This document shows positions 7,477-12,585 of a DNA stretch of 12,585 nucleotides, one piece after another. Source of the DNA: Desulfarculus sp. (GTDB taxonomy: Bacteria; Desulfobacterota; Desulfarculia; Desulfarculales; Desulfarculaceae); NCBI GenBank assembly GCA_020216805.1, contig JAIWNN010000121.1:1-12585 (forward strand). Direction: 5' to 3'. The notes beneath the pieces were generated by a model, which saw only the letters and a program-made list of their open reading frames with translations, searched no databases and was not told the origin of the DNA. The stretch's first letter is position 1. Each line of letters begins with the position of its first letter. The position numbers and the translations under genes were made by a program.

Positions 7477-9285
7477 CTAGTGTTCGGATGAAGTCCGCTG
7501 GCCGTCGGCGGCGGCCGGGGTCAGCTCGTAGACCCAGCCGGCGGTGCGGGCCTCGCTGGGCAGGCGGATGGCGGTGAGCCAGGCGTAGGACTCCCGCCAG
7601 CCCAGCGCGGCCGCCAGACGGTAACGCGGGCGCAGGGGATGCCCGGCCCACTCCCGGTGGTCCGCGCCGCCGTTGCCCAAAAGCACATAGCGGGGGGCCG
7701 GGTCTTGGGCTCGCAGGCCGCGCAGGTTGACCAGGGCGCAGCGGGCCCAGGGCAGGGGGGGCTGGTTGGTGGGATCGGGCAGACCGAAAACCCCCACGCC
7801 TTCTTCCAGGGCCGGCCGCGCCTGGGCCAGCCACTCCTGGGTGGGGGGCAGCCAGGCCCGGTGGGCGATGGCGTGATAGGCGGCCAAGCCCTGGGCGGCC
7901 AGGCCGGGCAAGAGCAACAGGCCCAGCAATCCCCGGCGCAGCCAGACCGGAGCCCAAGCCCCTCGCCACAGCCAACGCTCCAGGGCCAGGCCGGAGAGCA
8001 GGCAGAGCAGGGAGCCCAACACCAGGGCCACCCGGCGATGGCCGAAGACCCCGCCCAGGACCAAGCCCAGCACCAGGCTGGCCCAGGCCAGGCGGCGCTG
8101 GTCGCTGGGGCCCCGCCAGCAGCGGACCAGGAGGTAGGCCGGCCCCAACAGGATGACCGGGAAGACCAGGTCGCCCAGCAACAGGTTGCGCCAGAAGCGC
8201 AGGCTGTTGGCCAGACTACCCCGGGAGGCGTCCTCGGTGTTGATCTCCAGCACCCACTGCGAGACATAGCCGTAAAAATTCAGGATCGCGTAGGGGTTGG
8301 TGAGCAGGAAGACGGCCAGGGCCGCCAGCCCGGCGATCAGGCTCTGGCCCAGCCAGGCCCAGGGCCGGCGGCGGTCGTAGAGCAAGATGGGGTAGACCAG
8401 GCCCAACAGGCCGCTGGTGACGGTGCTGCCCATGGCCAGGCCCAGACAGGCCCCGCTGAGCCCCAGCCGCCAGGGCCGGAGATCATCCCCCTCCCGTCGG
8501 TGCAGCAGATACAGGGCCAGCAGACCCCAGGCCGCGGCCCAGGTGTGGGGCTTGGTGACCAGGGCCATCCAGAAGGGCAGGCTGGAAAGGGCCCAGGCGG
8601 CCATGGCCAGGCCGGCGGCCGCGGGGCCGGCCAGGCGCCGGGCCCAGAGGCCCAGGACCAGCATCACCCCCAGATGACCGGCCACGCTCAACCAGCGCCC
8701 GGCCAGGTACATCCTGGCCAAGTGCTCTGGATGCCGAAAGTAATGCCCCAGGTCGCTGGCGATGTCGATCAGGCCCAGCAGCTTGCCGGCATACAGCGCC
8801 GCCCCCACTGGATAGACAAAGGCCCCGCCATAGACGTAGAAGCCGGGGTCCAACTGGAGCCGGGCCGGGTCCATGCGCGACAGGGCGTGGAAGATGTGGC
8901 GCTCGTCCATGGCCGCGCTGCCCAGCAGATAGGCCCGCAGGGTGATCAGGCTCTCCTCCGGGCCCAGCCTGGCGTCCGGGGCCCAGCGGGGCAGGCCCTC
9001 GCTCAGCATCTCTCCGGCGGCCAGGCGGCGGGCGGCTTCGGCCCCGTGCCGCGCCTCCCACTCCAGGTGGCGCTGGCGCGAGGCGTTGATGGCCGCGATT
9101 TCCTCCGGGCCGGGGAGTCGGCCGTCGGTGATGATCGCCACCCGGGCGGCGTCGGGCAGGCCCCAGAAGGAACAGGCCAGCAAGACCAGGGCGGTCAGGC
9201 CTCAGAGCAGCCAGGCCCAGGGGCCGAGTCCAGCGGTGGGCGCGGCGGGTGACGGAGGGCCGGGCCGCGCCGGGATAAGATTCAT
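7477..9285 (-). CDS. GT-C-type membrane glycosyltransferase, interrupted by an in-frame TGA at codon 28
   Basis: Polytopic membrane protein resembling PMT/GT39-like glycosyltransferases that use polyprenyl-linked sugars. Full frame is 603 codons: a first helix about residues 22-42, a large extracytoplasmic loop with MDERHIFHAL (acidic pair at 127-128, the usual place of the catalytic Asp in GT-C enzymes) and FYVYGGAFVYPVGAALY, then about eight to ten helices and a soluble tail. The ATG at 9285 has an excellent GAGGTGA site 5 nt upstream. From it the frame runs 27 codons to TGA (9204-9202), then continues in the same frame without further stops to 7477. The helix resumes at once (GLTALVLLACSFW), so the stop breaks one helix. 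Without readthrough, only weak internal starts such as TTG at 9183 remain, lacking half the helix. It may therefore be a recent pseudogene, a sequencing error, or recoded. Confidence 0.75.
9202..9204 (-). other. In-frame TGA inside the first membrane helix of the GT-C gene
   Basis: Reads CTC-TGA-GGC on the minus strand, codon 28 counted from the ATG at 9285, with coding potential continuing in the same frame on both sides. A single G-to-A change in a TGG Trp codon would explain it. Confidence 0.85.
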
Positions 9286-9290
9286 GCGGT

Positions 9291-9297
9291 TCACCTC
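9291..9297 (-). promoter_or_regulatory. Ribosome binding site fixing the GT-C gene start
   Basis: GAGGTGA on the minus strand, 5 nt before the ATG at 9285. It is among the best matches to the anti-Shine-Dalgarno in this window and is the reason to place the start upstream of the in-frame TGA rather than after it. Confidence 0.75.
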
Positions 9298-9412
9298 GCG
9301 GGAAGGGAATAGGCCCAGGACGGGGACCATGATAAGGCATGGGCGACCCCAGGTCCATGGCCTAGCCGAGCTCGCCGTCTTCCACATAGCGGAAAAAGAC
9401 GGCCCGCCAGCG

Positions 9413-9441
9413 TTGACATGTCCGGGACAGCGTGTGATATT
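9413..9441 (+). promoter_or_regulatory. Sigma-70 promoter of glyA
   Basis: Exact TTGACA (9413-9418), 17-bp spacer, GATATT (9436-9441), with an extended -10 TG at 9433-9434. Predicted start is near 9448, giving a leader of only about 26 nt that holds AAGGGA (9461-9466), 7 nt before the ATG. The leader is too short for a riboswitch. Confidence 0.75.
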
Positions 9442-9473
9442 TACGCTTTCTTCGTCTGGAAAGGGATCCGAAC

Positions 9474-10718
9474 ATGGACCATCTTCGCCAACAAGATCCC
9501 GCAGTGGCCGAGCTGATCAGCCGCGAGGCCCGGCGTCAGGCCGCGGTGCTGCGGATGATTCCCTCCGAGAACTACGCCTCCCACGCCGTGCTGGAGGCCA
9601 CCGGCTCCTGCCTGAGCAACAAATACTCCGAGGGTTACGCCCATTTCCGCTATTACCAGGGCCAGGAGTTCATCGACCGCATCGAGGACCTGGCGGTGGA
9701 GCGGGCCACGACCCTGTTCGGGGCCGAGCACGCCAACCTCCAGCCCTATTCCGGCAGCCCGGCCAACATGGCGGTCTACTTCGGCCTGCTCAAGCCCGGC
9801 GACCGGGTGATGGGTATGGACCTCAGCGCCGGCGGCCACCTGACCCACGGCGCAAGGGTCAGCTTTTCCGGCAAGTTTTACCAGGTGCGCCAGTACGGTC
9901 TGGACCCGTCCACCCAGCTCATCGACTACGAGGCCGCCCTCCGTCTGGCCCGGGAGTGGCAACCCCGCCTGATCTTCACCGGGGCCAGCTCCTATCCCCG
10001 GGCCATCGACTTCGCCGCCTTCCGCGCCATCGCCGACCAGGTGGGGGCCTACCTGGTGGCGGACATCAGCCATATCTCGGGCCTCTGCCTCAGCGGCGAC
10101 CACCCCCACCCCCTGCCCCACGTGGACGTGGTCACCACCACCACCCACAAGCTGCTGCGCGGCCCCCGGGGCGGCATGATCCTCTGCCGGGGCGAGTTGG
10201 GGCCCAAGATCGACAAGGCGGTCTTCCCCGGCCTGCAGGGCGGTCCCCACAACCACGTCACCGCCGCCATCGCGGTGGCCCTGGGCGAGGCCGCCCAGCC
10301 CGCGTACGTCGAGTATTGCCACCAGGTAGTCAAGAACGCCAAAGCCCTGGCCCAAGGGCTCCTGGACCGGGAGTTCAAGCTGATCACCGGCGGCACCGAC
10401 AACCACCTGGTGCTGATCGACGCCACCGCCCTGGGGCTGACCGGCAAGATCCTGGCCGTGGCCCTGGAAGAGGCCGGCATCGTGGCCAACGCCAACAAGA
10501 TCCCCTTCGATCCCCGCCCGGCCGACGATCCCAGCGGCCTGCGCCTGGGCACCCCGGCGCTCACCACCCGGGGATTCAAGGAGGCCGAAATGGATCAAGT
10601 GGCTGATATGATTCATCAGGTGTCCCGCAATACCTCCAGGCCCGAGGTGCTGGCCAAGATCAAGGCCCGGGTGGAGGCCCTCTGCGCCCAATTCCCGGCC
10701 CCGGGGCTGCCGGAGTAG
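9474..10718 (+). CDS. glyA: Serine hydroxymethyltransferase, 414 aa
   Basis: PLP enzyme interconverting serine and glycine with transfer of a one-carbon unit to tetrahydrofolate; cytoplasmic. Seen: SENYAS (31-36), NKYSEGY (49-55), [21 protein letters not shown] (82-102), GGHLTHG (120-126) for PLP stacking, the PLP-contacting Asp197 and His200 in [10 protein letters not shown], and Schiff-base Lys226 in [26 protein letters not shown] (356-367) holds the carboxylate-binding Arg357. Length is normal (about 415). Several spots differ from the common bacterial form: RMIPSENY rather than [14 protein letters not shown] rather than GKRYYGGC, and THKLLRG rather than THKTLRG. The fold and catalytic residues are complete, so it should be active. 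It has its own promoter at 9413-9441, and a terminator candidate lies at 10811-10843. Neighbours are unrelated. Confidence 0.95.
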   Translation: MDHLRQQDPAVAELISREARRQAAVLRMIPSENYASHAVLEATGSCLSNKYSEGYAHFRYYQGQEFIDRIEDLAVERATTLFGAEHANLQPYSGSPANMAVYFGLLKPGDRVMGMDLSAGGHLTHGARVSFSGKFYQVRQYGLDPSTQLIDYEAALRLAREWQPRLIFTGASSYPRAIDFAAFRAIADQVGAYLVADISHISGLCLSGDHPHPLPHVDVVTTTTHKLLRGPRGGMILCRGELGPKIDKAVFPGLQGGPHNHVTAAIAVALGEAAQPAYVEYCHQVVKNAKALAQGLLDREFKLITGGTDNHLVLIDATALGLTGKILAVALEEAGIVANANKIPFDPRPADDPSGLRLGTPALTTRGFKEAEMDQVADMIHQVSRNTSRPEVLAKIKARVEALCAQFPAPGLPE

Positions 10719-10757
10719 AGCCAATTTTTTGAACCCCGACCCGCGGCTGGCGGTATT

Positions 10758-10780
10758 GGTTTTTGAACGCAGTAAAAACC
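10758..10780 (+). repeat. Small AT-rich inverted repeat after glyA
   Basis: GGTTTTT (10758-10764) and AAAAACC (10774-10780) can pair around a 9-nt loop, 40 bp past the glyA stop. No T run follows, so it is not a classical terminator; role unknown. Confidence 0.3.
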
Positions 10781-10810
10781 TTGTAAAGCAATAATTTACC
10801 CGCACCAAGC

Positions 10811-10843
10811 GAACCGCTCCCCCCAGGGGCGGTTCAAATTTTT
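10811..10843 (+). terminator. Rho-independent terminator downstream of glyA
   Basis: GAACCGC-T-CCCC pairs with GGGGCGGTTC (3' arm 10826-10835), 11 pairs with one bulged T and a 3-nt loop, followed by AAATTTTT (10836-10843). It lies 93 nt after the glyA stop, giving a long untranslated 3' end. Confidence 0.65.
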
Positions 10844-10946
10844 GTACCACGATCTGAGTGCCACCCAACGACCACCAGGAAGGCCCATCAGGATAACATA
10901 TTGGAATTTAACGATAATTTATTCAGAAGCCTAGCGGGGACGGATT

Positions 10947-10962
10947 GGGCATGGCTATTGCA
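10947..10962 (+). promoter_or_regulatory. Sigma-54 (RpoN) -24/-12 promoter of small RNA candidate 1
   Basis: GGGCATG-GCTA-TTGCA compared with the consensus TGGCACG-N4-TTGCW: the invariant GG (10948-10949) and GC (10960-10961) are exactly 10 bp apart, the -12 element is perfect and the -24 element has five of seven. Expected transcription start is near 10973. The same GC-to-RNA distance is seen in promoter 2, which is strong mutual support. Confidence 0.55.
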
Positions 10963-10972
10963 GCACGATTCG

Positions 10973-11046
10973 CCAGCCAGCTTCTGCACCCCTTTTCTCC
11001 TTTTCAGGTAACGCCGGGCCCCCTCAGCCCGGCGTTACCTGTTCTT
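10973..11046 (+). ncRNA. Candidate small RNA 1 (pyrimidine-rich, sibling of candidate 2)
   Basis: No coding frame fits here. The predicted RNA of about 74 nt begins 12 nt after the -12 GC, carries CCAGCTTCT (10977-10985), then a pyrimidine tract with TTTCTCCTTTTC (10994-11005), then a perfect 15-bp hairpin CAGGTAACGCCGGGC / GCCCGGCGTTACCTG (11005-11019 with 11027-11041, loop CCCCTCA) followed by TTCTTC. Boundaries are inferred. The tract is complementary to Shine-Dalgarno sequences of the type GAAAAGGAGAAA, so translational repression is the obvious guess. I know no named family with this pattern. Its near twin lies 205 bp downstream. Confidence 0.55.
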
Positions 11047-11072
11047 CGAGCCGGAAACCCTGCGCGCCCTCT

Positions 11073-11145
11073 TGGCTAACTGGCTAAAAAATCATGATAA
11101 TAATGCGGCGCGGCCGGGATGGTCCCAGAACGGGCCCCCGGCCGG
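11073..11145 (+). promoter_or_regulatory. Possible activator/IHF region before sigma-54 promoter 2
   Basis: Contains a tandem 8-mer TGGCTAAC-TGGCTAAA (11073-11088), an AT-rich stretch AAAAAATCATGATAATAATG with the palindrome ATCATGAT (11091-11098) and a loose match to the IHF consensus WATCAA-N4-TTR (AATCAT-GATA-ATA, two mismatches). There is also an 8-bp inverted repeat CGGCCGGG / CCCGGCCG (11111-11118 and 11137-11144). Sigma-54 promoters need an upstream enhancer-binding protein and often IHF bending; the place fits, but protein binding is inference only. Confidence 0.3.
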
Positions 11146-11151
11146 AAAAGT

Positions 11152-11167
11152 TGGCACCAACCTTGCT
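11152..11167 (+). promoter_or_regulatory. Sigma-54 (RpoN) -24/-12 promoter of small RNA candidate 2
   Basis: TGGCACC-AACC-TTGCT is one base off the consensus TGGCACG-N4-TTGCW, with GG (11153-11154) and GC (11165-11166) exactly 10 bp apart. Expected start is at the G run near 11178. Confidence 0.7.
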
Positions 11168-11177
11168 AGTAAATTAG

Positions 11178-11246
11178 GGCACCAGCTTCTCAAACCCTTT
11201 CTCCTTTTCTGGTAAGCACCGGGTCGCCAGCCCGGTGCTTGCTTTT
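11178..11246 (+). ncRNA. Candidate small RNA 2 (pyrimidine-rich, sigma-54 driven)
   Basis: Predicted RNA of about 69 nt. It shares with candidate 1 the CCAGCTTCT box (11182-11190), TTTCTCCTTTTC (11198-11209) and GGTAA, then a 10-bp hairpin AAGCACCGGG / CCCGGTGCTT (11214-11223 with 11231-11240) followed by GCTTTT, which looks like an intrinsic terminator. The hairpin sequence differs from that of candidate 1 while staying base-paired, a pattern expected of conserved RNA structure. ACCAG (11181-11185) and CTGGT (11209-11213) could pair and hold the pyrimidine tract in a large loop. CCCTTTC at 11195-11201 is complementary to GAAAGGG at the glyA ribosome site, though seven bases is weak evidence for a target. 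Confidence 0.6.
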
Positions 11247-11269
11247 GGGGCCTCGCCTTTCGGCGCGCC

Positions 11270-11300
11270 AAAAGCAACGGACCGGGGAGAACCCGGTCCG
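11270..11300 (-). terminator. Rho-independent terminator of era
   Basis: Minus strand, 33 bp after the era stop: perfect 9-bp stem CGGACCGGG / CCCGGTCCG (11278-11286 with 11292-11300, 5-nt loop) followed by TTGCTTTT (11277-11270). Stem strength, T richness and place fit the end of the era transcript. It faces the end of small RNA candidate 2. Confidence 0.65.
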
Positions 11301-11332
11301 GCGGCGACGGAGCGATGATTGTTGGGGGGCGT

Positions 11333-12217
11333 TCAGTAGCCCAGCTTGCGCAGGCCCTTGTCCTGGCGCGACCATTTGGGCTCCACCCGCACGAAGAGAT
11401 CAAGGAAGACCGGGCCGCCCAAGAGCCGCTCCAGGTCCTGGCGGGCGGCGGTGCCGATTTTCTTCAGCATCTGTCCACCCTTGCCGATCAGGATCGCCTT
11501 CTGCCCCTCGCGCTCGGCGTGGATGGTGGCGGTGATGGCGGTGGGGCGGCCCTCCTCCTTCGGCTCCAGGAACTCGTCCACCGTCACCGCCACTGCGTAG
11601 GGCAACTCGCGCTCGGTCAGGCGGAAGACCTTCTCCCGGATCAGCTCCCCGGCCAGGAAGCGCTCGCTCAAGTCGGTGAGCATCTCCTCGGGGAAGAGCC
11701 GCTCGCCCTCGGGCAGGCAACGACCCAACTCGTCGAGCAGGGCCGGGCAGCCGTCGCCGGTCTGGGCGCTGATGGGCACCACCGCCGCCCAGGAGCCCCA
11801 GGCCGTCACCCGCTGCAGGATCGGCAGCAGGGCGGTCTTGTCGGCCACCAGGTCGATCTTGTTCAGGGCCAGCACCACCGGCTTGCCCGCGGCCAGGACC
11901 TGGTGGGCCACCTCCTGGGCCTCCTGCAATCCCCGCGGGCTGACCTCGGCCATGAACAGCACCGCGTCCACCTCCTCCAGGGTGGCCAGGGCGGTCTGCA
12001 CCATGCGCTGGTTCAAGGCCCGACGGGCGTTGTGCAATCCCGGGGTGTCCAGGAAGACCACCTGGCGCTGGGGATCGTTGTGCACCCCCAGGATGCGGTG
12101 GCGGGTGGTCTGGGGCTTGTCGCTGGTGATGGCCAGCTTGAAGCCCAGCACCTGGTTGAGGAAGGTGGACTTGCCCGCGTTGGGCGGTCCCAGGATGGCC
12201 ACGAATCCGCTTCTCAT
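11333..12217 (-). CDS. era: GTPase Era, 294 aa
   Basis: Ribosome-assembly GTPase that binds 16S rRNA near its 3' end and acts in 30S maturation. G1 is GPPNAGKS (10-17; the commoner form is GRPNVGKS), G2 lies in QTTRHRI (36-42), G3 DTPGLH (57-62), G4 NKID (119-122), G5 SAQTG (150-154). The C-terminal KH domain follows, with GQKAILIGKGGQMLKKIG (238-255) and GPVFLDLFVRVEPKWS (268-283). Length is typical (about 300). The frame is open upstream to 12316, but the ATG at 12217 gives the standard N-terminus (MRSGFVAILG) and avoids overlap with the preceding gene, whose stop lies only 4 bp away. A GAGGAGG within that gene's end, about 12 nt upstream, and AGG closer in can serve ribosome binding; translational coupling is likely. 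Confidence 0.96.
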   Translation of the reverse strand: MRSGFVAILGPPNAGKSTFLNQVLGFKLAITSDKPQTTRHRILGVHNDPQRQVVFLDTPGLHNARRALNQRMVQTALATLEEVDAVLFMAEVSPRGLQEAQEVAHQVLAAGKPVVLALNKIDLVADKTALLPILQRVTAWGSWAAVVPISAQTGDGCPALLDELGRCLPEGERLFPEEMLTDLSERFLAGELIREKVFRLTERELPYAVAVTVDEFLEPKEEGRPTAITATIHAEREGQKAILIGKGGQMLKKIGTAARQDLERLLGGPVFLDLFVRVEPKWSRQDKGLRKLGY

Positions 12218-12221
12218 CTGC

Positions 12222-12585
12222 CTAGCCCGCCTCCTCGTCCGCCGGCGGTCCGGCCGGAGGCCGGTGTCCGCCGAAACGCCGCCAGGCCCGCCAACGGCTG
12301 CTCCGGGCCTGGTCATAGGCCTCCTGGAAGATCTTCCGCCGCCGCGCCAGCCGGTCCAGCCCCCAGCCCGCGGCCAGCAAGCCTACACCGGCCAGGAGCA
12401 AAATGAAACCCAAGAGCAGCCGGGTCTGGGGCGCGTCCTCCACCCCGCTGTGGACCAGGTAGCGGATGCTGCCCCAGACCGGGATGATCAGCGAGATGGC
12501 CAGCACCCCCAGCCCGAAGAGCACCAGGGCCAGGGCGTGCCGCCGCGCCCGTCGCCGGGCGTGCCGCCGCGCCAGCGCCGCCCGG
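12222..12585 (-). CDS. Small membrane protein, partial at right edge
   Basis: I do not recognise this protein. A GTG at 12524 would give 100 aa, but the frame stays open to the window edge with an Arg-rich run (RRHARRRARRHALAL) directly before the first helix, so the true start may lie outside. Two membrane helices are visible: the first around VLFGLGVLAISLIIPVWGSI, the second around LLLGFILLLAGVGLLAAGW. A basic cytoplasmic tail (LARRRKIFQEAY, then WRAWRRF) ends in PADEEAG. The positive-inside pattern places both ends in the cytoplasm. It stops 4 bp before era and is probably cotranscribed with it. The frame is supported by the clean two-helix profile. Confidence 0.7.
   Translation of the reverse strand, partial: RAALARRHARRRARRHALALVLFGLGVLAISLIIPVWGSIRYLVHSGVEDAPQTRLLLGFILLLAGVGLLAAGWGLDRLARRRKIFQEAYDQARSSRWRAWRRFGGHRPPAGPPADEEAG

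Noticed and set aside
9150..9204. TGA of the GT-C gene as a selenocysteine codon
   Set aside because: A small hairpin (GACC/GGTC) follows the TGA, but the loop lacks the expected G/U feature of a bacterial SECIS, and a selenocysteine in a hydrophobic helix of a glycosyltransferase has no known precedent. Not fully excluded.
7639..9252. Plus-strand frame of 537 codons opposite the GT-C gene
   Set aside because: Gln/Gly/Pro-rich nonsense composition, while the minus strand gives a coherent multi-helix protein.
10977..11241. Two similar units as the remains of a CRISPR array or IS ends
   Set aside because: Only two copies, direct orientation, 205-bp spacing, no target duplication and no transposase or Cas gene; each has its own promoter and hairpin instead.
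11092..11403. Minus-strand frame of 103 codons over the intergenic region and era end
   Set aside because: Crosses both terminator hairpins and small RNA 2, has no ribosome site, and overlaps the era C-terminus.

Overview
The window is GC-rich bacterial chromosome with tightly packed genes and clear Shine-Dalgarno sites. The gene content (PaaK-type phenylacetate-CoA ligase, a sCache chemoreceptor ending in an acidic CheR-docking tail, a small CxxC zinc-ribbon protein, a membrane phosphoglycosyl transferase fused to a Rossmann domain, and sigma-54-type promoters) suggests an anaerobic Desulfobacterota/deltaproteobacterium. A Desulfarculus-like lineage is a guess from style, not proven. No phage, IS or CRISPR signature was found.

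Layout. 1-553 (minus): N-terminal part of phenylacetate-CoA ligase, cut by the window edge. 695-3127 (minus): 810-aa methyl-accepting chemotaxis protein followed by a terminator at 636-674. 3304-3636 (minus): unrecognised 110-aa protein. 3757-4065 (plus): BamE/SmpA-like lipoprotein, then 4107-4331 (plus): zinc-ribbon protein. 4500-5486 and 5560-7335 (plus): nucleotide-sugar SDR enzyme and a WecA/MraY-type transferase carrying a WbpM/FlaA1-like N-terminal region, a likely surface-polysaccharide pair. 7477-9285 (minus): GT-C-type membrane glycosyltransferase, interrupted in its first membrane helix by an in-frame TGA (9202-9204). 9474-10718 (plus): serine hydroxymethyltransferase behind a good sigma-70 promoter. 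11333-12217 (minus): GTPase Era, preceded 4 bp upstream by a partial membrane-protein gene running off the right edge.

The most interesting stretch is the roughly 610-bp gap between glyA and era. Besides the terminators of the flanking genes it holds two related units about 205 bp apart. Each has a sigma-54-type -24/-12 promoter (GG-N10-GC), then at an identical distance a shared CCAGCTTCT box, a pyrimidine tract containing TTTCTCCTTTTC that is complementary to Shine-Dalgarno sequence, and a strong GC hairpin. The parsimonious reading is a tandem pair of sibling small RNAs of about 70 nt, sigma-54-controlled and suited to blocking ribosome binding sites. The arrangement parallels Qrr or GlmY/GlmZ, but I do not recognise it as a named family.

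Working together: the SDR enzyme, the phosphoglycosyl transferase and the GT-C protein fit envelope glycan assembly. Era and GlyA are housekeeping genes. The chemoreceptor and PaaK are separate functions.
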